Of a stretch of DNA of 24,647 nt, positions 1-7,189 are shown in pieces. This DNA is from Candidatus Dormiibacterota bacterium (GTDB taxonomy: Bacteria > Chloroflexota > Dormibacteria > Dormibacterales > Dormibacteraceae). The stretch covers positions 17,379-42,025 of the forward strand of contig PLYD01000240.1 in assembly GCA_003151665.1 (NCBI GenBank), written 5' to 3'. The number at the start of each line of letters is the position of its first letter. Within the stretch, counting starts at the first letter, position 1. Below the pieces are notes generated by a model. The model searched no databases. It saw only the letters and a program-made list of their open reading frames with translations, and had not been told where the DNA came from. The translations under genes were made by a program, and so were the position numbers.

Positions 1-73
1 GCAGCTTGGTCTGGATCTCCAGTACCCGCGCCTCGGCCTCATCGAGACCCGGCCACGATGCGTCGGTGTTCAC
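1..73 (-). CDS. Group II intron reverse transcriptase/maturase, N-terminus (partial)
   Basis: The first 24 codons of a leftward gene that runs off the window. The GTG start at 73 is preceded on the minus strand by AGGAGG with 6-nt spacing. The peptide reads VNTDASWPGLDEAEARVLEI followed by QTKL. The segment 'ARVLEIQTKLHRWA' is characteristic of the N-terminus of bacterial group II intron-encoded LtrA-type proteins, which act as reverse transcriptase and RNA maturase for the intron. Only this leader is visible and no catalytic motif is in the window, so the call rests on the leader peptide and the ribosome binding site. The gene lies directly downstream of the lipoprotein gene at 250-1371, as expected for an intron inserted behind another gene. 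Confidence 0.6.
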   Translation of the reverse strand, partial: MNTDASWPGLDEAEARVLEIQTKL

Positions 74-249
74 CGGCGACCTCCTGGCATTCCAGCAACC
101 GCCCTGCCGTCTTGCTGGGTCCCTTCGCCATGTGGCTGGCTTTTCCAACCTCGGACTACTACGGACCCTAGTGTCGACTCCGGCGGTTAGTCCTCTCTGC
201 CAGCACGGCTCTCATTGCCGCGGCCGTTAGGTGTCATCAAACGCAGTCC
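74..249 (-). other. Region upstream of the intron RT, possible group II intron RNA remnant
   Basis: About 175 bases without a convincing gene. If the RT call is right, this should be intron RNA (part of domain IV or earlier domains) read leftward. It is far shorter than the several hundred nucleotides that domains I-III normally occupy. Either the 5' half of the intron has been lost or the RT fragment moved alone. I could not identify an intron 5' end by eye. Confidence 0.3.
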
Positions 250-1371
250 TTACGGCAAATCGGCGACGTTGATGTCTCTCCAGACAGTGCCTTCGAACGG
301 ATTACTCGCGTTCGGATTCGGCTGATATTCCCAGTCCAGCGCTTGATCACTCATGGTTGGATAGAAATCGTAAAGATTGGACAGTTGCACGATCACGCGC
401 AGCTTTCGGTCGTACACGAAGGTGCCCTGGTCCTGACCCCAACCGACCAACCTACTGTTTATGGTCGGAAACTCTAAGTAGCGGCCGCCGGGATTGAGCT
501 GGATCGGCGCCGAGTCTATTGGCGCCTGTAGAAAGATTTCGTTGGTATTCGTCGGGATCCACGCCAATGCCTCTCCGTCATAGGCGAAATAGCTGACGTC
601 GGCGGGTCCGGTGATTTGTTGGACCTCGCCGGTTTCAAGGTTTTGGCGCACCAAGCGGTCCGAAGTACCAGCCGTGGCCGGTTGCACGTCGTACACCACC
701 CAGGGCCACGCGATTTGGGGACCGCTGGCATTCTCCGCAATGACCCGAAGATCGCTGCCGTCTGCATTGATTGCGTAGACACGAAGGATCTCGTCGCTCG
801 ATTCAGCGGCCGACCAAACGATCACACCGTGAGACATCGAGATCGAGAAATATGGGGTATTTGGGTATGGTCTCGGAGCAGCGGCGAGGGTGCGGATCTG
901 GCGCGTGTGGCGGTCATAGCTGTACAGCGTCCAGTCGGCAAAGCTCGGATTGAGGCTTGCTTCGGTCCAAGCCACCCAGTCGTTGTCGCCCACGATCGAG
1001 ACCACTTGATTGTGTCGGTTTGAGAAATAACGGATGACCGTTACCTTTCCCGTTGTGCGATCCATGATCGCCGGTCCTAATGGTAAGTCGAGAAGACGGT
1101 TAGGAGTTGCTTCGCCAAGCGCTGTAGTACCGTCAGGCGTGACTCCGGACTCAATCCACGTATTCGATGTGTCCCATGTCCTAACCGGCACGTGAGGCCA
1201 AGCGGTAGAGAGACTGATGACCGTGGGTGGAGTTGGGGAGGGAGACGCTGCCGCTGGCCGGGAAGGCTGCTCGCCGGCAGTCACCGGCGAGCAGCTCGAC
1301 GTTGCGAATATGAGAAGAAGCGCGATTCGCCTACCAGACAATTCCGAACGGTCCACCGAACCGGTCGGCAT
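250..1371 (-). CDS. Secreted beta-propeller-like lipoprotein (TolB/WD40-like repeats)
   Basis: A 373-residue protein with a basic N-terminus, a hydrophobic stretch near residues 16-25 and a cysteine in FATSSCSP, suggesting a lipoprotein signal. The residue at -3 is Thr, so the lipobox is not canonical. A Pro/Ser/Thr-rich linker (about 33-50) is followed by repeating units of the type 'I..D....R.ı' with WVVYDVQP, ALAWIPTNTNEIFLQ and LVGWGQDQGTFVYD, typical of six- or seven-bladed propellers that bind ligands or partner proteins outside the membrane. The ATG at 1371 lies inside the end of the upstream peptidase remnant (41-nt overlap). A GTG at 1356 is an alternative start. The overlap suggests it was once co-transcribed with that peptidase gene. 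Exact function unknown. Confidence 0.6.
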   Translation of the reverse strand: MPTGSVDRSELSGRRIALLLIFATSSCSPVTAGEQPSRPAAASPSPTPPTVISLSTAWPHVPVRTWDTSNTWIESGVTPDGTTALGEATPNRLLDLPLGPAIMDRTTGKVTVIRYFSNRHNQVVSIVGDNDWVAWTEASLNPSFADWTLYSYDRHTRQIRTLAAAPRPYPNTPYFSISMSHGVIVWSAAESSDEILRVYAINADGSDLRVIAENASGPQIAWPWVVYDVQPATAGTSDRLVRQNLETGEVQQITGPADVSYFAYDGEALAWIPTNTNEIFLQAPIDSAPIQLNPGGRYLEFPTINSRLVGWGQDQGTFVYDRKLRVIVQLSNLYDFYPTMSDQALDWEYQPNPNASNPFEGTVWRDINVADLP

Positions 1372-1566
1372 CAGTCACCATGATGTAGATATTGCTCGAC
1401 GAGTAACCGGAGTTGTACGCGTTCGCGTGGAAACCGTAATGGCCGTTGAGCGGACTGCCAGCGACCGGGTCCACATAATCGGTTCCAGAGCCACTGCCGG
1501 TGTATCCGTACATCGCGATCCAATGCTGGATGTCAAGAGCCATTGGGTGGCCCGGTAGATGGAGGC
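1331..1566 (-). pseudogene. C39-type cysteine peptidase, 3' remnant
   Basis: The last roughly 75 codons of a leftward reading frame read [20 protein letters not shown], then a 'YVDPVAGSP' stretch, ending FGGPFGIVW. This is the C-terminal half of secreted C39-like peptidases: the His in QHWIAM would be the catalytic histidine and the DPVAG segment follows in the same order as in the family. Homology stops near 1566, where the MoxR fragment begins on the other strand. The N-terminal cysteine half and signal peptide are absent. The reading frame continues upstream to 2014 but that part is not peptidase-like. It is therefore a truncated gene, cut when foreign fragments arrived. Confidence 0.55.
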
Positions 1567-1584
1567 CGTTCCCGATCTCCTCCG

Positions 1585-1785
1585 GGCACGTACCCTCTAC
1601 CAGAGGCGAAACTCGATCGCTTCCTGATCCGGATGCGGATCGGTTATCCCACCGCGGAACATGAGGTCGACATTCTTGAACGCCGCGTCGAACGCCAGGA
1701 AGACAATGTGGTGATTCGACCTGTGATCTCCAAGACTGAGTTGCTCGCGATGCAGCGAAAACTCGAGCAAGTCCATGTGTCAAGG
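1585..1785 (+). pseudogene. MoxR-family AAA ATPase fragment
   Basis: This segment encodes [20 protein letters not shown] and then [14 protein letters not shown]. It matches the sensor 1/arginine-finger region of MoxR ATPases, which in full proteins reads like '[21 protein letters not shown]'. The family drives ATP-dependent insertion of metal cofactors or assembly of protein complexes. Only about 67 codons remain. Walker A, Walker B and the C-terminal lid are missing, and there is no start codon context. It is on the opposite strand to the flanking peptidase remnant and adjacent to a transposase fragment, so it is a non-functional scrap. Confidence 0.6.
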
Positions 1786-1814
1786 GCGGCAATGAGCGTT
1801 GCTGGCCGACCATA

Positions 1815-2183
1815 AGTCCGAACTCACTGATCCACGATCGGGACAAGAAGTACCCCAGGCAGTTTGACCAGGTCTTCGGGGCGGATGGTGCCAGGGTCAT
1901 TCTCACCCCGATCCTGGCCCCGAAGGCAAATGCGGTCGCGGAGCGCTGGGTGGGATGGATACGCCGAGGGTGCCTCGACTGGATGCTCATCGTCTCCGAA
2001 CGCCATCTGGCCACCGTTCTCCGCGAGTACTGTGAGCATTACAACGATGAGCGCCCGCATCGCAGTCGCCATCTCCGCCCTCCCAATTCGTCCAGGAGCG
2101 AGGCCTGCGCCAGCACGGGCGCCATTATTAGTAGACGCGCGAGGCTCGGCGGCCTGCTGAATTCCTACTCGATTGCCGCCTGA
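1815..2183 (+). pseudogene. Integrase-core transposase (IS481/IS3-like), C-terminal fragment
   Basis: From about 1827 the frame reads LIHDRDKKYPRQFDQVF, then APKANAVAERWVGWIRR and EYCEHYNDERPHR, ending RLGGLLNSYSIAA and a stop at 2183. These are the second Asp region (HDRD), the catalytic Glu region (AERW) and the 'YN.ERPH' tail of rve-type DDE transposases of the kind common in actinobacteria. The HTH and the first catalytic Asp are missing, so it cannot be active. The fragment has no internal stop, which suggests that the truncation is fairly recent. Confidence 0.75.
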
Positions 2184-2251
2184 TGAGATTCCTGAACCCC
2201 ACACCCAATTTGGTCGAGCTGATGGATTGGTCAGGTGGTTTTGGTCGACTC

Positions 2252-2854
2252 TTAGCTCGCCTCTTGGGGCGGGAAGTCGCCTCCCTCGTAGCGCTTGGAT
2301 ACATTGGCGTGGGCATCGACATCGAAGGTCACGCGGTAGGACAACGTGCCAGTGTTTGGAGGGCCCGAATTGAACTGGCTAGCGTCCCAGTATTGCGTGA
2401 ATGTGACCAACCATCCACCGGCGCCATCGTTCGCGGCCGAAGTCCCGCACGAACCGGGAATATGGAGGCCCGGGTACGGCCCTCCACCTAGGATAGTGCA
2501 GTCTTGGCGGCCAGGCTGCTGGGGGAAGTCACCAGGCGCCAGAAAGAGCGGTTGCGTGAGCGCCACCTGGATGGCCTGAGCCTCCGTTAGCGCGGTCGGC
2601 GGTTGGTTATGTGTGCCAGGTATAGGTGTCGACAGCGAGTGTTTGCTCCACATCGCAAGTCCCCACACAAGTACGACTAGCAACAAGGTTGCGGCTGCGA
2701 CAGCCATCGACTTGGCAGCCGGTGACAGTCCAGGCTCCGCCTCAGACGCACGCCTGCGGAGTCCGGTGATCACATTGGATTGGAGCGATGGATGTGGGTG
2801 GCCAGTTAGCTCATCGAATGCTTCGGAAAGGCGTGCCCGCGTTGAGTTCTTCAT
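2252..2854 (-). CDS. Putative membrane-bound anti-sigma factor
   Basis: A 200-residue protein with a cytoplasmic N-terminal region (about 1-47), one hydrophobic helix at about 48-68 (MAVAAATLLLVVLVWGLAMW) and an extracytoplasmic C-terminal domain with two cysteines. Its ATG overlaps the stop of the sigma factor gene by 4 bp (ATGA), so both are translated together. A single-pass partner encoded directly behind an ECF sigma factor is normally its anti-sigma factor, holding it at the membrane until a signal releases it. No zinc-binding HxxxCxxC motif of the ZAS type is visible, so the family is not one I can name. The outer domain could bind or sense a cell-envelope ligand. Confidence 0.6.
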   Translation of the reverse strand: MKNSTRARLSEAFDELTGHPHPSLQSNVITGLRRRASEAEPGLSPAAKSMAVAAATLLLVVLVWGLAMWSKHSLSTPIPGTHNQPPTALTEAQAIQVALTQPLFLAPGDFPQQPGRQDCTILGGGPYPGLHIPGSCGTSAANDGAGGWLVTFTQYWDASQFNSGPPNTGTLSYRVTFDVDAHANVSKRYEGGDFPPQEAS

Positions 2855-3411
2855 GGCAACAAGATCTCCTGGTCTTCGAGGTTGAGTCGCAAGCGCTTGA
2901 GCGTCCTGTGGATTCGGCTCTTGGCTCCACGAGTGCTAACGCCTAGCGCGCGGGCGACTTCGTCTATGGGCAGGTCTAGCCCGAAATAGAGATGCAAGGC
3001 GACGCGATCCTCGCGACCCAGTTCGGCGAGGGCATGAGCGAGGTCGCTTCGCTGGAGCGCCGCGTCCTCAGGTTCAACAGATTCCCGAACCAGTGTTGGA
3101 CCGCGGACCACCGACCACCATCTCTCGCGTCGCGTCTGTCGGCACTGGTTTGCAACGATTGTCAAGAACCACGCTTTCAGGCTCGCGCGATCTCGCCGAA
3201 ACGATCGGATGCTCTTCCATGCGCGGAATGCCGCCTCCTGAACTACGTCCTCAGCTTCAGTTCGGTCCCGCAGCATGAGCACTGCCAAACGATAAGCCGG
3301 GTCCAGGAGCGGCTCGAGCAGGACCTCAAACGCTTTCAGATCGCCTGCCTGGGCGTCTCTGAGGGGGCTTACCTCTGGTTCGGTCAATAGCTCATGTTCT
3401 GCCAGCCACAT
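2851..3411 (-). CDS. ECF RNA polymerase sigma factor
   Basis: A 186-residue sigma-70 family protein of ECF size. Region 2 lies at about residues 28-95 with the characteristic DRTEAEDVVQEAAFRAWKSI core-binding and -10 recognition helix. Region 4 lies at about 120-172, with a helix-turn-helix reading LPIDEVARALGVSTRGAKSR followed by IHRTLKRLR, which reads the -35 element. There is no region 3 or extra C-terminal domain. It directs RNA polymerase to a small set of promoters. The start at 3411 is followed by a short acidic leader; I see no strong ribosome binding site. It heads a two-gene operon with its probable anti-sigma factor and may control the secreted-protein genes on either side. Confidence 0.9.
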   Translation of the reverse strand: MWLAEHELLTEPEVSPLRDAQAGDLKAFEVLLEPLLDPAYRLAVLMLRDRTEAEDVVQEAAFRAWKSIRSFRRDRASLKAWFLTIVANQCRQTRRERWWSVVRGPTLVRESVEPEDAALQRSDLAHALAELGREDRVALHLYFGLDLPIDEVARALGVSTRGAKSRIHRTLKRLRLNLEDQEILLP

Positions 3412-3752
3412 TTCTTGATAACGATTAGATGCGGCTGACGACCATTTGGATTCGCCGCGCCGTCAAAAAGCTTGATTTGCGTGGCCGCGCTTGCTCGAAA
3501 GTGTGGATGGGCCGATCTACAGCGATCGCTATCCTGTCCTGTTATGCCAAAAGACGTCATTTGCGGCCAGGCGCGCCCCCGAGGCCCTCTACAGGCGTGG
3601 CTGCGATGCATTCGAGATGTCGTCTGGTGTTCGATCGCGAGGCCGACAGACCCCCGCCGCCAATCATCCAAGCATCGGCTCATCAGCCCCGACAAAACGA
3701 ATAATGAGCTGAAAGGCGGGTTATGCTGCCTTCCAGCTCAATCTTTATGTCT
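3412..3752. other. Intergenic region between secreted protein gene and sigma factor gene
   Basis: About 340 bases. Several overlapping open frames exist on both strands but none has family-like sequence or a ribosome binding site. The region should hold the sigma-operon promoter (right of 3411, read leftward) and the terminator of the gene that ends at 3753. I see no clear -35/-10 pair. Confidence 0.5.
3706..3739 (-). terminator. Hairpin terminator of the 3753-4925 gene
   Basis: GAGCTGAAAGGC at 3706-3717 pairs with GCCTTCCAGCTC at 3728-3739 (11 of 12 positions). On the minus strand the hairpin lies 13 nt beyond the stop codon at 3753 and is followed by a T-rich tract (ATTATTCGTTTTG), as expected for a Rho-independent terminator, although the T-run is interrupted. 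Confidence 0.55.
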
Positions 3753-4925
3753 CTATTGCGACAGGCTGGTAACTGGACCTAATGCAGACAGATTGCCCTG
3801 ATTCTCGCTCACGCCCCAGTCGAGCACCGCGCCACTGGAGGCATCTACGGTGAAAGTCAGATAGTGTCCAACAGGTGATCCCTGGCCTTGCGGCACTGAA
3901 GCGTTAAGCGCAGTGAAATGTCCTTGATCCTGAACCAGGTAGACCGCTTGGTCGGAGTTGACCCCGGCTCCTGATGCGATGGTGTTCGCCTGCTGTCGTG
4001 TCGTCAGAACCGCTTGGCTTAGAGTGACACTAGTGGCACCCGCGTTTGCGGCCATTGTGCGGGACATCGCGACTAGGGCGCTAACGGCGGAGGCAGGAAC
4101 GGGCGATATGCTGTTCGTCAGCTTTGTCGGCTCTGCCGTGGTGTGGACGGGCATTACTGGCAGTGGCCGTGACGACCCATTCCCTGCCAACGGACTGGCC
4201 GGGGTGAGCCCACAGTATGCTTTGGACTCGACGCTGTTATAGGCCGTATTCCAATATGCATACGCAGGCGAGTTGGGGGTGTAGTAGACACTTGAATAGT
4301 TACTGCCAGACTCCCAGTTGGCGTGATTGCCTCCAGAGGTGTCGAACCACGAGAGGTCGTCTGACGAGGCTTTGAGGCTGACCGAGTTGCTTGTGAACTC
4401 CTCGCCCGTTTCCAGGGAACGCGAGTACGGTGGGTTGTACGTAGAAGTTCCAACGTGGGTAGTGTTTTCGTATAGGTACCATTGGTTGTTGCTGACGTAA
4501 AATATCTCCGCAAGGTATGAGGTATAGGTAGAGACTGAGCCACCGGAATGCTCGTGGTAGCCGCCTCCATTGGGTCGGTTGTCAGCCCAGAACCAATAAG
4601 GCCCACCTTTCTGAGTTCCGTTTATCTCGCCGTAGCGCATACCCTCCTCGACCCAATAGGCGAAATTTGTGGAGTTGTCGGTTCCTTCCCAGAGTTCTTG
4701 ATTGGCAAAGTTGGTGCTATCGTTGGGGCCGCTCAGGCAGACAGAATAGAGGTACACATAACTGCCCGAGTTCGATGGGGTACCCGTCCAAATGGCGACA
4801 CCGTAGCAGTGGTGACCTGCGGTTGGTGCGCAAACATATGAGGCAGCTAGGACATTTTGGCTGAAGGCAGTTGACGTTCCGAAGAGAGTTACCGCAACCA
4901 GAATTGCTAGAGTGCGCTTCTTCAT
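3753..4925 (-). CDS. Secreted protein of unknown function
   Basis: A 390-residue protein with a clear Sec signal peptide (MKKRTLAILVAVTLFGTSTA, cleavage probably near residue 28). The ATG at 4925 has a GGAGGGG ribosome binding site 7 nt upstream. The mature N-terminal domain (about 30-245) is rich in Tyr, Trp, Asn, Ser and Gly, with motifs such as WVEEGMRYG and GGYHEHSGG and several cysteines (CAPTAGHHC, CLSG, CGLTPA), suggesting a disulphide-bonded beta-rich fold exposed outside the cell. A Pro/Ser/Thr-rich linker leads to a C-terminal alpha/beta region (about 290-390). No catalytic motif or named family is recognised. It stands alone with its own terminator. Confidence 0.7.
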   Translation of the reverse strand: MKKRTLAILVAVTLFGTSTAFSQNVLAASYVCAPTAGHHCYGVAIWTGTPSNSGSYVYLYSVCLSGPNDSTNFANQELWEGTDNSTNFAYWVEEGMRYGEINGTQKGGPYWFWADNRPNGGGYHEHSGGSVSTYTSYLAEIFYVSNNQWYLYENTTHVGTSTYNPPYSRSLETGEEFTSNSVSLKASSDDLSWFDTSGGNHANWESGSNYSSVYYTPNSPAYAYWNTAYNSVESKAYCGLTPASPLAGNGSSRPLPVMPVHTTAEPTKLTNSISPVPASAVSALVAMSRTMAANAGATSVTLSQAVLTTRQQANTIASGAGVNSDQAVYLVQDQGHFTALNASVPQGQGSPVGHYLTFTVDASSGAVLDWGVSENQGNLSALGPVTSLSQ

Positions 4926-5210
4926 CTGTAGCCCCTCCGTCTATTCGCCGGTGGAAGCACAGGCGGTTTGTACGTCCGTCCCGTAAGCTGGCCTCCTCTT
5001 GAAACCTATGCTGCTCGAGCGGGCATCGCCACCGTAAAGGCGGCCACTTCACTTGTCAAGCAACACTTAATAAGCGACAAGTACGTAATCACTGAGGTCA
5101 CAGGCGTCGCTAATGACTTGGAACCCAGGTAACCAAGATACTTGGGTCTCCCATGTTCAGTAATGAGCAGTGAAGGCGCTTACGAATCTTGAACAGACAC
5201 GTGTCCCGTT
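4926..5210. other. Intergenic region with an imperfect inverted repeat
   Basis: About 285 bases separating the secreted-protein gene, whose promoter must lie at its left end, from the recombinase fragment. It contains an imperfect inverted repeat near 5126-5150 (ACCCAGGTA facing TACTTGGGT). No gene is supported. Confidence 0.4.
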
Positions 5211-5460
5211 AGCTCTATGATCGGCGAGCTCCACAAGGGCCGGTACGTGTATTACCGATGCACGGGCTATAAGGGCCGATGCCCCGAGAAGTACGCCCGC
5301 GAGGAGTCGATCGCCAACCAATTCGCCGAGCTCCTCAAGGGTCTCCAACTCGACGCCGACGTCCAAGAGTTCCTAACGAAGGCGCTACTGCAGAGCCATC
5401 AGGACGAGGAGCGCTTCCACGGTGAGGCGCTCACGCGCCTCACCACCGAGCACCAGCCAC
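5211..5460 (+). pseudogene. Large serine recombinase, internal fragment
   Basis: The frame encodes MIGELHKGRYVYYRCTGYKG, then RCPEKYAREESIANQF and ALLQSHQDEERFHGEALTRL. This is the recombinase zinc-ribbon region and the start of the coiled-coil of large serine recombinases, which in family members reads like 'KKGRYVYYRCTGYKGKC.EPY.REE'. The catalytic N-terminal domain is absent. Homology ends at about residue 82 of the open frame, after which the frame runs on through unrelated sequence to 5825. It is a relic of an integrating element that once occupied this spot. Confidence 0.7.
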
Positions 5461-5628
5461 CAACGCACGGCGATCACCTTAAGTGCACAGCGGCGCGCCA
5501 AGATGTCGAGCAGCCCATGGATGATCCAGGATCTCGCACAGGTTCGAGGATGGGGCGAGGAGAAAAGTTCGAAGAGCGTCCACTAAGGGGAGCCAAATCC
5601 GATCTCAAAATAGGCTGCGTCACGACGC

Positions 5629-5662
5629 CGTTGCTGGTTAGTGCAGCAACTAGTGCAGCAAC
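5629..5662 (+). repeat. Tandem GTGCAGCAAC motif
   Basis: GTGCAGCAAC occurs at 5641-5650 and again at 5653-5662 (12-bp period), preceded by an inverted partial copy GTTGCTG at 5630-5636. The same motif pair in the opposite orientation lies at 7915-7935 next to the tyrosine integrase gene. Possible recombinase binding sites. Confidence 0.5.
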
Positions 5663-5694
5663 GTCCAGAGGTGAAAACGCGGGCTTGGGTGCCG

Positions 5695-5961
5695 GCGCAA
5701 CTGCAGTTGGTCGCCCAGGAGCTGATGGACGCCGAGGTGACGACCTGGTCGGCGCCGAGCCGCACCAGCGCACGGCGTGGTCGGACGACCTATCGCACCT
5801 AACCAAGCGTCCCCGCTGCGGCTGACTGGGCCGTGCTCGAGGAGCAGAACGACGAGTGGGCGGTCGGTCGTCGCTCCTTCAGTACCGAGTCCATGGACAA
5901 GCTCTACCAGCCAACCAACGAGGAGGTGGTCAGGGCTCTCCTAGATATTGAGTCGGCTTAA
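5695..5961 (+). pseudogene. IS256-family (mutator-type) transposase, internally deleted remnant
   Basis: The left part encodes QLQLVAQELMDAEVT and, after a one-base frame change, DLVGAEPHQRTA, matching the N-terminus of IS256-type transposases ('ELMEAEVT.LVGAERYERT'). The right part, from about 5812, encodes DWAVLEEQNDEWAVGRRSFS and TESMDKLYQ before a TAA at 5959-5961, matching the extreme C-terminus of the same family. The roughly 300 intervening residues, including the DDE catalytic core, are missing. The two ends being joined within about 270 bases shows a large internal deletion plus frameshifts, so the gene is dead. Confidence 0.6.
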
Positions 5962-6048
5962 TCTGCGTGAGGTTGACCTGACCCCCAAAAACTGGTCCAC
6001 GTGATATGAGGGTTCCACCACAGCCCGAGAGGGCGAGGAGGAACTCGA

Positions 6049-6726
6049 ATGAAAGGCAGGAAGCACACACCGGAGCAGATCGTGCGCAAGCTCCGGGAGG
6101 CGGACCGGCTGCTCGGCGAGGGCAAGCTGGTAGCCGAAGTGGCGAAGGAGTTGGGCGTCAGCGAGCACACCTTCGGGCGCTGGCGCAACCAGTACGGGGG
6201 CATGAAGGCCGACGATGCCAAAGAGTTTCGCCGGCTGAAGGACGAGAACGGCAGGCTCAAGCGGATGGTCGCGGACCAGGCGCTGGACATCGAGATACTG
6301 AAGGAGGTATCACTGGAAAATTCTGAGCCCGACCCGCCGACGGGACGCCGTTCGCCATGTACGCGAGCGACTCGAAGTCTCGGAGCGCAGGGCGTGTCGG
6401 GCGATTGGGCAGAGCCGAAGCACGCAGCGCCGGCCGCCGCGGCCGGTGCTGGCGCCGGAGCAGCAGCTGCGATGGCGGCTGCGCGAGATCTCGAGGGACT
6501 GGCCACGGTTCGGATATCGCTTCGCGCATACGCTGGTGCGCCGTCAGGGGTGGATGGTGAATCGGAAGCGAGTGCAGCGGTTGTGGCGGGAGGAAGGTTT
6601 GCGGGTGAGGCCGTACGCGCAGAAGCGACGGCGGGTAGGGACAAGCACGGTGCCCGCCAAGCGGCTGCGGGCAGAGCGCCGAAACCAGGTCTGGGCGCTC
6701 GATTTCATATTCGATTCGAGCTCTGA
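6049..6726 (+). CDS. IS3-family transposase OrfA (frame runs on past its natural end)
   Basis: The first about 88 residues are a typical IS3 OrfA. A helix-turn-helix (YTPEQ-like KHTPEQIVRKLREADRLL...VAKELGVSEHTFGRW) is followed by a leucine-zipper-like coiled coil (RRLKDENGRLKRMVADQALD, IEILKEVS). It binds the IS ends. OrfA homology stops near 6312. The expected tail 'GKF-stop' is present in the frame ending at 6326, not in this frame, so a single-base loss near 6311-6314 (or two-base gain) has taken the frame past its stop into about 135 residues of non-coding-like, Ala-rich sequence ending at 6726. A GGAGGAACTC ribosome binding site precedes the ATG. Confidence 0.75.
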   Translation: MKGRKHTPEQIVRKLREADRLLGEGKLVAEVAKELGVSEHTFGRWRNQYGGMKADDAKEFRRLKDENGRLKRMVADQALDIEILKEVSLENSEPDPPTGRRSPCTRATRSLGAQGVSGDWAEPKHAAPAAAAGAGAGAAAAMAAARDLEGLATVRISLRAYAGAPSGVDGESEASAAVVAGGRFAGEAVRAEATAGRDKHGARQAAAGRAPKPGLGARFHIRFEL

Positions 6727-7189
6727 CGGGCGACCGATCAAGGCGCTGGCGATGTGCGACGAGTACACCCGCGAGAGCGTCGGCCGCCAGCTTGGTCGCT
6801 CCATCACCGCCGACGACGTGGTCGACGTGCTCGACCAGGCCAAGGCCAAGCGTGGCGCCCCCGAGTACATCCGCATGGACAACGGGCCAGAGATGATCGC
6901 CAGCGCGATTCGCGATTGGTGTCGACTCTCCGGCACCGGCACTCTCTACATCGAGCCGGGCAGTCCTTGGGAGAACCCGTTCGTCGAGAGCTTCAATGCC
7001 AGGCTTCGCGACGAGCTCTTCAACCGCGAGATCTTCCACTCCGTCTTCGAGGCCAAGGTCCTCTACTTCGACTGGTGCGATGTGTACAACAACTTCCGAC
7101 CCCACAGCTCGCTCGGCTATTTGGCGCCGGCGATGTTCGCCGCTCTGCTCCTCGGCAAATTGCCGACGCCGGAGCTGCAGGCGCGGTGA
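6320..7189 (+). CDS. IS3-family transposase OrfB (DDE integrase core)
   Basis: About 289 residues from the OrfA overlap. An HTH_21-like segment (WRLREISRDWPRFGYRFAHT) precedes the rve integrase core. The catalytic residues are visible as D in VWALDFIFD, D in YIRMDNGPEM and E in WENPFVESFNARLRDE, followed by the YNNFRPHSSLGYLAP tail. It performs strand transfer. It has no ATG until 6446, well inside the homologous region, so it is normally made by frameshifting from OrfA. The frame relation here is +1 relative to OrfA, whereas IS3 elements use -1. This supports the one-base lesion described for OrfA. The start given is where homology begins, not a proven initiation codon. Confidence 0.85.
   Translation: MLSPTRRRDAVRHVRERLEVSERRACRAIGQSRSTQRRPPRPVLAPEQQLRWRLREISRDWPRFGYRFAHTLVRRQGWMVNRKRVQRLWREEGLRVRPYAQKRRRVGTSTVPAKRLRAERRNQVWALDFIFDSSSDGRPIKALAMCDEYTRESVGRQLGRSITADDVVDVLDQAKAKRGAPEYIRMDNGPEMIASAIRDWCRLSGTGTLYIEPGSPWENPFVESFNARLRDELFNREIFHSVFEAKVLYFDWCDVYNNFRPHSSLGYLAPAMFAALLLGKLPTPELQAR

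Noticed and set aside
1331..2014. A 227-residue minus-strand open frame as a full gene
   Set aside because: Only the last about 75 residues are peptidase-like. The upstream part is antisense to MoxR and transposase fragments on the plus strand.
3384..3704. Several overlapping open frames in the sigma factor upstream region
   Set aside because: No ribosome binding site, no recognisable domain and unusual composition on both strands. Treated as intergenic.
5217..5825. A single 202-residue open frame on the plus strand
   Set aside because: Only the first about 82 residues resemble a serine recombinase. The rest passes through unrelated sequence and the IS256 remnant, so it is not one gene.
6257..7105. 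A 282-residue minus-strand frame across the IS3 element
   Set aside because: It is antisense to OrfA/OrfB, has no family-like sequence and is explained by GC-rich codon bias of the transposase.
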